Below are positions 47,572-58,887 of a stretch of 64,000 nucleotides of DNA, piece after piece (positions within the stretch are counted from its first letter, which is position 1; every line of letters starts with the position of its first letter). Under the pieces are notes generated by a model. The model was not told where the DNA came from and searched no databases. It was given only the letters and a program-made list of their open reading frames with translations. Position numbers and translations under genes: made by a program. The DNA is from Symsagittifera roscoffensis (lineage: Eukaryota > Xenacoelomorpha > Acoela > Convolutidae), in NCBI RefSeq assembly GCF_963678635.1, contig NC_087066.1, positions 44,129,624-44,193,623 on the forward strand, given 5' to 3'.

Positions 47572-47585
47572 TGGCGCTCCTGGGT
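47572..47585 (+). promoter_or_regulatory. Candidate primer binding site, element B
   Basis: TGGCGCTCCTGGGT, 11 nt after the LTR end, with the first nine bases identical to A. The offset from the LTR is larger than usual for LTR retroelements. Confidence 0.5.
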
Positions 47586-48327
47586 GTTTTTACGACATCA
47601 TGACTACGGAGTCGAACCCACTTGACACAGCTCCGGGCTGCATGCCCATTCTAGAGTACCGGTGGTACGGTTCAGCGGGAACGTGTAAGCCTTCCGGTTG
47701 TACCGTGATAGCTTTTTAAGAAAACTTGAGAAAACTTCCTGGTACGCTCCCCGAACGAGGCCTAGCTAACCGAGTAAAAGGGGGTAACAAGGGGCACAAA
47801 AACACGAGCAAAAAGACAAAAAACGAAACAAAAACTAGAAAAAAGTACAGAAAAAGGAACAAAAACCATAAAACAAAAAGACAGTGACTTTGATACCGGA
47901 TCATTTGGATCAAACCTTTATATTAATTAAATAGTATACCCATACTGTTTTATAAGACCGACCGTTTCGATCAACCTAGCAATCTAATCTAATCCAGCAA
48001 CCTCAATAAGGTGCCCGAGTGGGGGGCGTTGTTAAGGTTTTTCAGATAGCTTGCAACTTAGCTGGACAACTAGGAGACTTGACTGGAAGAGGTGACCAGC
48101 CGAGTGGGATAGAGGTTCACAAGGATTGAGCTGAACCGTTAGGAGACTTGACTGGAAGAGGTGACCAGCCAATTGGGAAGGTGGTGCTGGTGTCAAGTGC
48201 AGTGCACGTCAAGGGGACAACCAGCACAGGATCGGTAAAACAAGAGGAGGACGCAAAGGGGTGTTTTCAAGTTGGGCAAATGGGTATCGTTAGAATCCAC
48301 ATTACATTATAGGAGATAAGTGTAAAA

Positions 48328-48336
48328 TTATATAAG
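48328..48336 (+). promoter_or_regulatory. TATA-like box in leader B
   Basis: ATATATAAG-type motif (TTATATAAGCGG context), GC-rich just downstream. It could be an internal promoter for the gag-pol transcript; nothing comparable is obvious in A. Confidence 0.2.
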
Positions 48337-49091
48337 CGGAGCCCCATTGTTTTGAGGAAGTTTTTACACAAGCAGGCCTGGAAACAGGTCTACGGTTTTC
48401 TCTCGAGAGGTTTAGCACCCGGCGCTTAAGGGATTTTTCGGCTTAAGAGGGGGGCTAAAGAGGGGGGAGGTTAGAAGGGGGGCTGGTTAGGTTAGAGGTT
48501 AGCGGTTGTAAAGTGTAAAAAGGGGGGACACATTAGAGTAACTAATTGTTCGGCATAGTCGATTTAGTTACATTAGATACTTACACGCGTTGGTTATAAG
48601 AAGCGGATATCCAAAATTAAAATCAGGTTAAGGTAGGTACCCTGGTCGGATCGGTAGGGGGGAACGGAAATAGACAGTTTTTGTGATACCCCATAAGATC
48701 GCTAGCAGGGGGGAGGAAAACGCGTGGCAATCGGGTACCAGACATTTTTTCGGACAAAGATTGACATCGGTCAACCTTGAATTTTAGGAGAATTCATCTC
48801 TCTGTTTTTGAAATCTTTTCCAGTTTAAATTTTTACGTTTTGGTGAAAATTTGCTGTTGGTATTTGAACGAACAGGTGATCACAAGATACCTGCGAGGAA
48901 GGTAGGGTTTCAAATAGCCTGAAACAACGAGAGGGAGATAAATACTGGGGGATTAGTATTTGGGCTTTGGCCATTAAGATAGGGATTTTGGAAAATTTTT
49001 ACTAGAGCTCTAGTGGTGGTAAAAGGTACAGTGGTTCAAGAGTCCCTACAACGAAGAAGAAGAGATCCGATATCCAGAAACTTAGTGACAA

Positions 49092-50070
49092 GTCTTGGGA
49101 CAGTACCGAAGAAGTCTTGGGACATTGCAGTCTGGGGACAGTCTTGGAGCAACACGGTCTTGGGACAGTCTCGGGACAGAGCAGTCTTGGGACAGTCTTG
49201 GGACAGTGCAGTCTTGGGACAGTCTTGGACCAGAGCAGTCTTGGTACGAAACAGTCTTGGGACACTAGTCTTGGGACAGTAGTCTTGGGACAGTAGTCTT
49301 GGGACAGTGGTCTTGGGACAGTGGTCTTGGGACACTAGTCTTGGGACAGTAGTCTTGGGACAGTGGTCTCGGGACAGTAGTCTTGGGACAGTGGTCTTGG
49401 GACAGTGGTCTTGGGTTATTGGTCTTGGGACAGTGGTCTTGGGACAGTGGTCTTGGGACATTGGTCTTGGGACAGTGGTCTTGGGACAGTAGTCTTGGGA
49501 CAGTAGTCTTGGGACAGTAGTCTTGGGACACTAGTCTTGGGACAGTAGTCTTCGGACACTAGTCTTGGGACAGTAGTCTTGGGACAGTAGTCTTGGGACA
49601 GTAGTCTTGGGACAGTAGTCTTAGGGCAAGGGTCTTGGGACAGTGGTCTTGGGACACTAACAAGAAGTACTGGGACAACACTGAATAGTCTTGGGACAGT
49701 AGAGAGAAAGTCTTGGGACAGTGGTCTTGGGACAGTAGTCTTGGGACAGTGGTCTTGGGACAGTGGTCTTGGGACAGTGGTCTTGGGACATTAGTCTTGG
49801 GACAGTGGTCTTGGGACAGTGGTCTTGGGACATTGGTCTTGGGACAGTGGTCTTGGGACAGTAGTCTTGGGACAGTAGTCTTGGGACACTAGTCTTGGGA
49901 CAGTAGTCTTGGGACACTAGTCTTGGGACAGTAGTCTTGGGACAGTAGTCTTGGGACAGTAGTCTTGGGACAGTAGTATTAGGGCAAGGGTCTTGGGACA
50001 GTGGTCTTGGGACACTAACAAGAAGTACTGGGACAACACTGAATAGTCTTGGGACAGTAGAGAGAAAGTC
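49092..50070 (+). repeat. 14-bp minisatellite in leader B
   Basis: Dozens of copies of TCTTGGGACAGTAG and variants (CAGTGG, CACTAG). A ~95-bp mixed segment starting TTAGGGCAAGG occurs twice, about 358 bp apart, showing higher-order duplication. It sits where element A has its different 25-bp minisatellite. Confidence 0.9.
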
Positions 50071-50303
50071 TTGGAACAGCATAAAGAATGGGGGTACTAA
50101 AAGAGTACTAAGTCAGGTTGAAGTAACCAATTGCAAAATCAAATTTTCTATCCAATCCTAACATGTAGAATTTTCAAAAGCTCAGGAAAAGTTGTTTTTA
50201 GCAAATTGTAAATTTCCTTTTATAAAATTTTGTCAAAAGAGGTTTTAAGTTTAGAGTAGAATTTTGTAGATAGTAATACTGTAAATAGGAACAATTGTAA
50301 AGA

Positions 50304-52769
50304 ATGAGGCGGAGCAGGGTACCGGTAGCTGAAAAAAGATCTACCGAGGCGAAGACAAAGTATAATTCGTCGCTACGTAAAACAACATCAATGGGTCCGA
50401 AGGTGACAAAGAAGAACTTTTCAGTTAGTATGGTCAACACGAGGAGTACAACGGAGAACAGAGCAAAAGAGGGCACGGAAGGGGAACGAGTAGAACCCAC
50501 CATCGAGATTGAACTAGAGACACCGGATCAAAGTGTAGATGAAGTGGAAAAGAAAACGACAGAGTCAACCCCGATGCCCAATGCTGAAGAACCTAATCCG
50601 AAGCCCATGGAGTTCTCACCGATAGACAACGTGGAAGACACAACAGGCAACACGCCAGAAACGGTGAAGGATGAGTCTCAAAAGAGAACGTCTTTTACTG
50701 AAAGATTGGCGATGATGGTCGGAATGAAATCGAGAGACGCAGCAGTGGAGGAGACGAAAGCCGAGAAAAGCAAAACATTCGGAACAGTATCCACCAGAAC
50801 GACAGAGACCGACCAAAACGAGGATCAGAAAAAACCGGGACCAGCGACCGACTACAGGACAACAACGGACCACGGAACAACTACTCTTGAGCTAAGCGAC
50901 TTGATGGCGAAGCTAGATCAGATAGACGAGAAACTGAAGCACAGCGAAGAGGATAGAAATGTGACAAGGAAGGAAATGAGAAACAACAAACATGAGTACC
51001 TGGACAGCTATTTCCATCTAGCGAGAGCAACAGAGGAAAAGCTTCAGCAGATATCGGACAAAATAGACACCACTGATGAAGAGCGAGACAAAAACATCAG
51101 AAAAGACATGCGAGAAATGAAGCAGCGATATGACGCAGTGAATAGCCAGTTGGGGAGTTTGGAAACGAGAATGGATACGATGAGTAGGGACCAGGCTGAG
51201 AGCTCAAGTGCAATACAGACAAAGTTAGACGCTATCTTTAGGAATTCAACACCACAAGACAGGCCAGCGGCGGAGCGGACACAAGGTAATAGAGTTGACT
51301 TCGTGGAACCACAAAGGAACAAACGACAGTCGACACCGTTACCAGTACCCCGGGAGGCTGCGAGTACGGCACCGGGGGGGGGGGGGGCAAGGCGATTATA
51401 AAAAGTGGAACAGCGAACACAACCAGTGGTCCCGGGGGACTCCACGACTCACAACAACGTGGGACCGGATGCCATGACATGCGCAAGCACCTGGGAAATG
51501 ATGAACAGGACGCTAGAAGCCTTCGCCACGAGGAACACCGACTCGAGTGACAGAGGAAGCAACAAATCCAGGAAAACTTTCAAGAAACCGATAGAATTCA
51601 AAGATGATTCAGACGGATGCATTGACACTTGGGTAGAAGTCATGAGGTTGCACTTGGAACAAGACAACTTGAACGATGAGAGGCAAGCATGCACAGCGAT
51701 ACTGAGCAACCTGGAAGGCACGGCATTGAAATGCGTGGTTGCGAATAAAGAAGAGGAACGCGATACAGCGGACAAAATCTTCGAAATATTGTTAAATCGA
51801 TTCGGCTCAGGCATGAAGGGTCATCAAGCGATGATGCGATTTGAAAAGAGAAGGCAAAGGGACGATGAATCGATAGACAGGTTCCTAGATGATCTTGAGA
51901 GCTTGAGAAGAAGGAGTGACCCGGAAGAATCTACCAATAGAAGGAACTTCAGCGTCGCCTCAAAGTTCATTGATGGGGTAAAGAGTGATGACTTGAGAAC
52001 GATTTTAGCAACATACTATACATTGTCGAAAGACAGTGCACCAACTCCAGAAGAGATGAGACAGAAGTCAAGAGAATACATGCTAATGAAACCCAAGAAA
52101 TACTCGTACTCAGACAACAGGAATACGCAAGGGGGGAGCCAGCCACAAAGGTCGTCATGGTACAAGCCCAGAGATGACATGGACAAACGCAGATCATGCG
52201 CGAACTGCGGGTCAGCTGACCATCACGTGGCGGATTGCACGACATAAAAACAGGGCATGAAGAGTTTGGGATATGCACCCGATGAGGAAGATATGATTCA
52301 GATGGAGGAACACGAGTTCTATAGTGGCTTGATCATCAAAATAGGTGCAAGATGCTTCTTCTGCAACCTAGAGGGGCACTTCAGGATGGACTGCCCGTTG
52401 TTTTGGGAGGCGATCAAGAATCAGAGTCATCCAAAACATAAGTTGGCGTTAGCAGCGGTACAGAACCAGAGAAACAGACAAGGTGAATTTGAGACGAAAA
52501 ATCTAGAAAAACCAAGTGCGGAACTGCCGACGAAAACAGTGAAAGCTGTAACACAATGTAATAGTGCAATAGAAGCCACGGCAAGGAACGCCCTAGAAAT
52601 AAATTATGAGAAGGCGGCAGCGGAGGCTATCAACAAAGTGAAACAGGACCTGGCAGCGAAAGAAATAGAACAACGGCTGAAGCAAGAGATCGAAAGACAG
52701 AAAATGAACGAAGCATTAAGTTGCACGCAAACAATACCAGAGGCTGTAGAGGGGTTGACAAAAAATTGA
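50304..52769 (+). pseudogene. gag: gag of element B
   Basis: One phase is open from the ATG at 50304 except for in-frame TAA at 51399-51401 and 52245-52247, ending in TGA at 52767. Residues 1-190 are polar. Residues ~195-297 are a coiled coil (MAKLDQIDEKLKHSEEDRN). A G-run of about 14 sits at 51374. The capsid-like block follows (MMRFEKRRQRDDESIDRFLD). There are two CCHC zinc knuckles (C-x2-C-x4-H-x4-C) at 52197-52238 (CANCGSADHHVADC) and 52353-52394 (CFFCNLEGHFRMDC). Two knuckles separated by ~38 residues is unusual for Ty3/Gypsy, which commonly has one. Gag forms the particle and binds RNA. Confidence 0.8.
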
Positions 52770-52835
52770 AACTGCAACACTGTAAAGATGGTTACAGGGA
52801 AGCCATTCGGCATAACAAAGATTTGAGCAAGAATA

Positions 52836-53450
52836 ATGTCAAAAATCACTGTGGGCGGCCATGAGGTAACGAGAAACTTGAGCGAACCAAGTGACCAGAC
52901 AATAATGCACATTGATGTGTACGCAGATTACTTGAGTTGTATAAGCCCACAAACAACTTCTAGAGCATTGAGGGCACTACTCACGAGAGGGGGTAGCAAG
53001 TCGGTACGAGTTGATAACAGGTACACAGAAGCTTATGGTCCACATGAGGTGATGCTAAATATAGATGGGATCAACATCTATACGAAAACAATGATAACAT
53101 GTGATGAAGACCTAATAGGGCAAATCTATGTGGGAAAAGAAGAGTTGAAAGTGAGATCGATTGGACACTGCGCCATGCTTGAGGAAGATGCAATGCACAT
53201 CGGGACAGAGGCAGATGTGACAGCACATGTGCTTGACATAAGTGGCAAGAAGACTCAGTTACGTGGGTTACTTGATACGGGAGCGGTCTTAAGTGTCATA
53301 CTAATCGAAACTTGGGAACGAATGGGCTTCAACAAAAATGATTTGATAAATTCAAGAATACGGTTGTCGGCTGCAAACAAAGGGGCGCTGCGGGTGTTGG
53401 GCAGAACGCCGATAATAGCCCTGAATCTGGGGAACGTAACCTGTGGATGA
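52836..53450 (+). pseudogene. pol: Protease region, element B
   Basis: Same phase as gag. The aspartic protease site LRGLLDTGAVLSVI has its DTG at 53274-53282. The ~130 residues before it (GGHEVTRNLSEPSD ...) are missing from A. The frame ends early at 53450 by a frameshift; the protease C-terminal part (GRDFIRNFDVAIDL) is in the next frame. Confidence 0.8.
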
Positions 53451-53962
53451 ACTTTCTTGTGGTAGAAAACCTAGATGAGTCTGACCAATTCATTTTAGGC
53501 AGGGACTTCATCAGGAACTTTGATGTAGCGATTGATCTAAACAACGCAATGTTTCTTTTACGGAACCCGGATAGGAGGTACGCAATCAAACCGGTAAATT
53601 TAATAATGGCAAATGAGACCAAAGCACCGGTATTCTTGAGTAGGAGAGTGAGGCTAAAGGCGAACGAAGCGGCGATCGTAAGCTTACGAATGAAAAATTA
53701 CAATGAACTAAGTGACAACAAGCAGGTACGCATAGTCCCAAATTCAAATAGTCAAAGTGCTGCTGTTTTAGGAAGATCCTTCTCGATAACGAAGAGCGGT
53801 CTCTGCGTGAGTGTCTTGTTGAATACCCTTGACATACCAATCACGATACAGAGGGGGAGGAAACTGGGATATGCTTTACCCGTAAAAACTCGATATGAAA
53901 TGACTAAAAACCATGAACGAAATGAAGTTGTTGATTGTCTCAATCATAGGGACAAAATTTGA
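53447..53962 (+). pseudogene. pol: Protease C-terminus and linker, element B
   Basis: Frame two of the pol region. It holds NFLVVENLDESDQFILGRDF (protease end), then a conserved linker (SAAVLGRSFSITKSGLCVSV). It ends in a frameshift in a T-run at about 53957, directly before the RT frame. Confidence 0.75.
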
Positions 53963-54816
53963 AGAAACGATTGAAGAAAATAAAAGGTTCATCAGGTCTT
54001 GTAAAGTCACTTAAGTCAGAGACAGACGATGGACTATCGAGCTGTTCGAATTTCCCGGAACGGCCCACACTAGATGAAATGCAGAGTGATAAACCGGTCC
54101 CACCGGAAATTGAACATTTAAGAGGCAAGTTAACGGACGAACAGCTCGAAGCCATCAAGGACGTACTAGAACGGAACGAGGAAGTTTTTTCAAGACATAA
54201 GGCAGACATCGGGTGTTGTAATTTTGTTGAGCATGAAATAGAACTTAAGGAAAACGCAATACCTCACAGGGAGGGGGCGAGGCGCATGACCCCACACAAA
54301 TCGGATGCGTGTAGAAAGGAGATTGAAACGCTACTAGAGTATGACATGATAGAACCATCCAAATCACCGTGGGCGTGTGGAGTAGTGATGGCCAAAAAGA
54401 AAGGCAACCAGTTGAGGTTTTGTTGTGACTTTCGATACCTGAACTCCGTCACGGTGGAGGATGCCTATCCCATACCTAGGATTGATGAGAGCCTCTCGAA
54501 GTTGGGTGATGCAAAACTTTTTACGACTCTTGATTTAGGCTCGGCTTTTTGGCAGGTACCATTCAGGAAGCAGGACAGGGACAAGACAGGGTTTGCCTGC
54601 GAGTTGGGTCTGTTTCAATGAAAACGGATGCCGTTTGGTCTTTGCAATGCCACTGCCACATTTCAGCGGTTGATGGCACACGCGCTGATAGGCGTGACGA
54701 AGAAGTACGGCAATCTGGTAATGTGCTATGTGGATGACGTGGTAATAGCGACACCCACACTGGAAGACCACGTTGAGAGACTTGACGAAGTATTTGCGTG
54801 TATTTGTCGGGGCTAA
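53959..54816 (+). pseudogene. pol: Reverse transcriptase palm, element B
   Basis: Open from 53959 with EYDMIEPSKSPWACGVVMAK, FCCDFRYLNSVTVEDAYPIP and TTLDLGSAFWQVPF. A single in-frame TGA (54619-54621) replaces the Trp codon present in A. The frame continues with KRMPFGLCNATATFQRLM and the catalytic MCYVDDVVIA at about 54727. It shifts after 54816; the thumb (CKPSKCEILKDSIKYLGR) is in another frame, with a TAA at about 54947. Confidence 0.85.
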
Positions 54817-54956
54817 AGTGCAAACCATCAAAGTGTGAGATACTCAAGGATTCGATAAAATACTTGGGCAGGATGGTGGACAGATATGGCATCAGACCAG
54901 ATCCAGACGCAGTAGAAGCAGTTCTAACTTGGAAATCGCCAAAAACGTAACACCAA

Positions 54957-56525
54957 TTGATGAGCTTCCTGGGTTTCGCCAACTATTATAGAGAATTCAT
55001 CAAGGGCTATGCGGACAAGGTATACCCGATGCAACAATTAATGAGACACAAGGGCAAGAAGTTCACGTGGAACAACGCGGCAGAAGAGTCATTCCAGAGA
55101 ATAAAGAAAAAGTTGTGCGAGGCACCCGTACTAGGGATGCCAACAGAGAAAGGGATGTACGTACTGGATATGGACGCGTCGGTAGTAGCGATTTCTGGAA
55201 TTCTCCATCAGGAAAAAGAGTGGAACGGGAAGACAGTCTTGAGACAAATAGCGTACGGGAGCAAAGTCCTAAGTGACACGGAAATGAAGTACGGGGCACC
55301 GAAAGCGGAGATGTTCGCGGTGGTTACCTTTGTAGAGAAATATAGAGCATACCTAGGCAGCGAGCCATTCAAGCTGCGAGTCGACAACAGGGCACTAAGC
55401 TGGCTGAAGACGTACTCAATGGACCAAAATTACATTGGGAGGTGGATAGTTCGCCTGGACGGATACAACATGATAATTGAGCATAGAACACGAAACAAAC
55501 ATCAAAATGCTGACAGCATGAGCAAGAAGACGGAGTTCTACGAGAGACAACAACAAAGGGAGGCAGATAGACCTGAGATCAAGGATGGCTTCTCCTTCAT
55601 GGACAAGGAAACGTACGACAGTCTTCCACTCACGAGATGGTTGGACAAATCAGGCAAACCAATAGAAGATCACCCCGAATTACCAAAAGAAACCCCAGAG
55701 AAAACAATCTTGAAAAAGAAACGAGGGATGCCGATAGGAATAATGCTCAAGTCAAAGATCGTGAGGGAGACGCTCAAAGCAAAAGGCTATGATCTTAACC
55801 AGGTGGAGACGGGAGTGGCACAAATGGACGATGTCTTAAAGAGGTTACTCGAGAAACTAGCAGATGATAAGCCCGTGATCCAAGAAAATAGTAAGGAGGA
55901 ACCTGAGGTCACAATACTGCGAAAGAGCGGGATAGTTAGTGATGGAAGTACCTCGAAGGTGACTAACACTGATGGGAAGGAAGTGGTGCAGTCACTGGTT
56001 GAAAAAATCCCAGCCGACATACTTGAACAGACTCGGGTTAGGAAAAAGAGAGTGGAGTTCAAGGAAGAGGCTGAATACCTGGGACTAGGTCAAGAGTCCG
56101 GGGAGCGGTCCACGTCCACGGAGGAAGGAAACACTGAAGGAGGAAATTTGTCCGAGGAGTGTGAAATGTGGGATGAGGACTCGGAAGAGAGCAGCGACAA
56201 TCAAGATAGTCTCTGCATGATATTGGCAGAAGAAAAGATTAGACACCGCGACAGGGAATTACAAACAGATCCGTCCTCAAGAACCTTCAACTTGGACGTA
56301 CAGGAAGTACGAGGAGGTGAAGAACTTGAAAGAATTGCAGTTTCGAGGAAACCATTCAGGGAACTATCATGCAACTCAAATGTCAGAACAAATCTGGTGC
56401 CAGAGGATGACATGAAGATAGTAAAGAGAATAGTATGCGTGAAGCTGAATGACGACATCCACAACCCTGGGGAAATGAATGGACAGATCATGGCACTGAA
56501 AAAAACACGTCAAGGCGAGATATAG
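54957..56525 (+). CDS. pol: RT connection, RNase H and polar spacer, element B (open)
   Basis: 522 residues open. The first residues are the connection (LGFANYYREFIKGYAD). RNase H acidic residues are Asp73 (LDMDASV), Glu118 (KAEMF), Asp143 (LRVDN) and Asp186 (NADSMS). Residues ~200-520 are a charged, low-hydrophobicity spacer with no known domain, much longer than the usual link between RNase H and integrase. As part of pol it would be translated from gag upstream; the start here is only the first Met after a stop. Confidence 0.8.
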   Translation: MMSFLGFANYYREFIKGYADKVYPMQQLMRHKGKKFTWNNAAEESFQRIKKKLCEAPVLGMPTEKGMYVLDMDASVVAISGILHQEKEWNGKTVLRQIAYGSKVLSDTEMKYGAPKAEMFAVVTFVEKYRAYLGSEPFKLRVDNRALSWLKTYSMDQNYIGRWIVRLDGYNMIIEHRTRNKHQNADSMSKKTEFYERQQQREADRPEIKDGFSFMDKETYDSLPLTRWLDKSGKPIEDHPELPKETPEKTILKKKRGMPIGIMLKSKIVRETLKAKGYDLNQVETGVAQMDDVLKRLLEKLADDKPVIQENSKEEPEVTILRKSGIVSDGSTSKVTNTDGKEVVQSLVEKIPADILEQTRVRKKRVEFKEEAEYLGLGQESGERSTSTEEGNTEGGNLSEECEMWDEDSEESSDNQDSLCMILAEEKIRHRDRELQTDPSSRTFNLDVQEVRGGEELERIAVSRKPFRELSCNSNVRTNLVPEDDMKIVKRIVCVKLNDDIHNPGEMNGQIMALKKTRQGEI

Positions 56526-56562
56526 GCTGTCGGACCTGATAAGAGCCCAGAAGAATGACAAG

Positions 56563-58887
56563 ATGACAAGTAACCTCTCCAAATGGATCCGAATGGGGTC
56601 CAAGGAGAAAGGGGAACTTGAAGAAGACAGCTACAAGATCCTAAGCCAGTTCTACAAAGAAAGGAAAGAGTTACTCTATCACACGGCTGACGGGGTGGTA
56701 GCATGCAAGAGAAAAGACGAGGACAAGATACTACACAAGCACAACCTCATCATATTACCACAATTATATCAGACAGAGGTGCTGTTCAGATCGCACGACC
56801 AAATGGGGCACCAGGGGATAGACAAGGTGCAACAAAGAATACTTCACAGGTTCGATTGGCCAGGATTGAGGAAAGCTTGTGAGAGGTGGGTGAATGCATG
56901 CCTGGCATGCCTGCAAGTGAAAGACCCAAGGAAGATGAAATTCCCACTCAAGTCGGTGGAAAGTTCGGAATTTAATGAAGTGGTGCAGATAGACCATCAG
57001 AAGATCTGTATGACGGAGTCGGGGTATAACCAGATACTGGTTATAATTGACCACTTCACAAAGCTGGCAGAAGCGGTGCCGTGTCAAACAGCTTCGGCAG
57101 AGGAGACTTGTGACCACTTGATAACCCATTGGATATCGAGGTATGGTTGTCCAATGACTTTTCAGTCAGACAACGGCAAGGCCTTTGTGGGGTACTTGAC
57201 TAAGGAATTAATGAAGAGGTCACACATTGCTCAAGCACACTCAACGACTTACCATCCTCAGACCAACGGGCTGGTAGAGAGACAGAATAGAACGTTGGTG
57301 AATATGCTGAGGGTATACTGCTCAAGGTACATGACGGACTGGGATAAATATCTGCCGCAAGTCGTAGGGGCATACAACAGTACTCAACACTCAACAACGG
57401 GCATCAGTCCTTTCATGATGTTGACAGGCAAAGAGAGAGCGATGCCCCTGACATTCTTTTACCCGGAATATGAAGGGAAAAGGACGTCGCCTCAAGCTTA
57501 CGTGAAAGAAGCGATCAGAAGACAGCAGGAAATAAACGAGCTATGCAGGAGGAACACTGCGCAAGCACAAATGAGGCAGCGCAAGAAATATGATGAAAGG
57601 ATATTACAGGCGAAGCCATATGAAGTGGGCCAGTACGTGTGGGTTTTTCAGAATGCTATACCGCCCAAAGGGACGAAGAAACTGCTCAATAAACGGAAAG
57701 GACCATTCATGATAACAGAAGTACATCAACAAGGACGGTTCTACCGCTTGAGTACTGGGCGAGCAGCACATTATGAGAACCTGAAGCCTCATGTCCCATC
57801 CCCAGAGGACTGGCGCATACCAAAGGACATGGAGGGACTAGAGTACCTACTGGTGGAGCCAGCATGTGAAGTGAACGAAAAAGGCACCAGAGACAAGATT
57901 GATGGCAATGAGAACTTGAGTTTGGATGACAATGAAAAAATAGAAGCGGACTCTGAAGCGGAATCTTTTCTGGAAGAAGACTGGAACGATCCGGAGCAAG
58001 GTGAGGTGCCGAAGTGGACAGAACCAGACTCATCGATACCAGCGGGGACAAGGAGTGGCAACCGCAAACGCACAGGCATGAGGTATAACAGGTATGGGGA
58101 CGATTTCCTGATCGATAAGATACAGCCCGATGACCTAGGCGAAGAACTAATAAGTGTGGGCGAGCTGGCGGCAGATGGTGAATGGCAAATCATCGATGAT
58201 AATGAACACTACCCACAGGAAGACTACTCGACACCGGAGCGGGAGACGGATTTAGAACAGAGCGAGATAGAGAGGAGGGAGAATACGAACCTGAGGATAT
58301 TAGAATGGATGCGCGATGTCAAGAACGGAAGCGAAGAAGGACAAAGCATACAGCAGGTTGACATATCAGGGGGGAAGTACATGAAGACGGAGAATCTTCT
58401 TTTCGGCTGGACGGCAACAGACAGCCCGCTCGACATTCCGCCAGATAATTCAGACCCAGCATCATCGACGGGGACGTCGATAAATATTTTTGTCCGGGGA
58501 GTGGGGGTAGGACTTACCCACACCGAAAATTTAATGATAAAGAAACTCAGGGAAGTGAGAGAAACGTGCGGACTGGAACTGGATGGGGAGGAGGCCGAGC
58601 CTACCATGGGACAGAATTTCAAAACGAAGTTTGAAATACCAAACGAATACTCGGAAAATATCCTGATAACGGATAGTGACTTCATTCTGTCAGACAGGAC
58701 TAGCGCAATCTGTATCACGGCGGACATGAGCTTCAAATCAAGACTGGAGGCTGACTTCAAGAGAGAGTACCAGAACGTAGAGTTTCTGTTTAGACAGACC
58801 GGGACTGGGAGGAATGGCCGCGCTTCCACCATCAGTAGCACAAGTCCCGGACAAATACCTGTGCTTCCTAGTGACGAGGGTCAATGA
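56563..58887 (+). CDS. pol: Integrase with C-terminal extension into a macro-like module, element B (open)
   Basis: 774 residues. The HHCC zinc site is His78, His83, Cys113 and Cys116. The catalytic residues are Asp144 (VQIDHQ), Asp203 (QSDNGK) and Glu239 (LVERQN), with 35 residues between the last two (DD35E). A GPF-type domain lies at ~378-410 (KGPFMITEVHQQGRFYRLS). A 220-residue acidic region follows. Residues 636-656 are encoded by the hyperconserved block. The macro-like module begins at ~697 (ENILITDSDF; SAICITADMSFKSRLEADFK). The frame shifts near 58810, and the last ~25 residues are out-of-frame sequence. Integrase inserts the cDNA into the genome. Confidence 0.85.
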   Translation: MTSNLSKWIRMGSKEKGELEEDSYKILSQFYKERKELLYHTADGVVACKRKDEDKILHKHNLIILPQLYQTEVLFRSHDQMGHQGIDKVQQRILHRFDWPGLRKACERWVNACLACLQVKDPRKMKFPLKSVESSEFNEVVQIDHQKICMTESGYNQILVIIDHFTKLAEAVPCQTASAEETCDHLITHWISRYGCPMTFQSDNGKAFVGYLTKELMKRSHIAQAHSTTYHPQTNGLVERQNRTLVNMLRVYCSRYMTDWDKYLPQVVGAYNSTQHSTTGISPFMMLTGKERAMPLTFFYPEYEGKRTSPQAYVKEAIRRQQEINELCRRNTAQAQMRQRKKYDERILQAKPYEVGQYVWVFQNAIPPKGTKKLLNKRKGPFMITEVHQQGRFYRLSTGRAAHYENLKPHVPSPEDWRIPKDMEGLEYLLVEPACEVNEKGTRDKIDGNENLSLDDNEKIEADSEAESFLEEDWNDPEQGEVPKWTEPDSSIPAGTRSGNRKRTGMRYNRYGDDFLIDKIQPDDLGEELISVGELAADGEWQIIDDNEHYPQEDYSTPERETDLEQSEIERRENTNLRILEWMRDVKNGSEEGQSIQQVDISGGKYMKTENLLFGWTATDSPLDIPPDNSDPASSTGTSINIFVRGVGVGLTHTENLMIKKLREVRETCGLELDGEEAEPTMGQNFKTKFEIPNEYSENILITDSDFILSDRTSAICITADMSFKSRLEADFKREYQNVEFLFRQTGTGRNGRASTISSTSPGQIPVLPSDEGQ
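58464..58533 (+). promoter_or_regulatory. Hyperconserved block with candidate internal polypurine tract, element B
   Basis: Partner of 33099-33168. TGTCCGGGGAGT at 58491-58502 is followed by GGGGGTAGG. No synonymous change from A over 13 codons, while pol codons 1.5 kb upstream differ at many third positions. Confidence 0.45.

Larger units (their letters stand above)
47561..50303 (+). other. Long leader of element B
   Basis: 2.7 kb without a supported gene. It contains a 31-nt direct repeat starting TAGGAGACTTGACTGGAAGA (48071-48101 and 48140-48170), a TATATAAG motif (48329-48336) and the minisatellite. Minus-strand frames within the minisatellite arise from the repeat. Confidence 0.6.

Noticed and set aside
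49036-50082. Long minus-strand proline/glutamine-rich frames
   Set aside because: They come from a 14-bp repeat without stops, which stays open in several frames on both strands. No non-repetitive coding sequence joins them.
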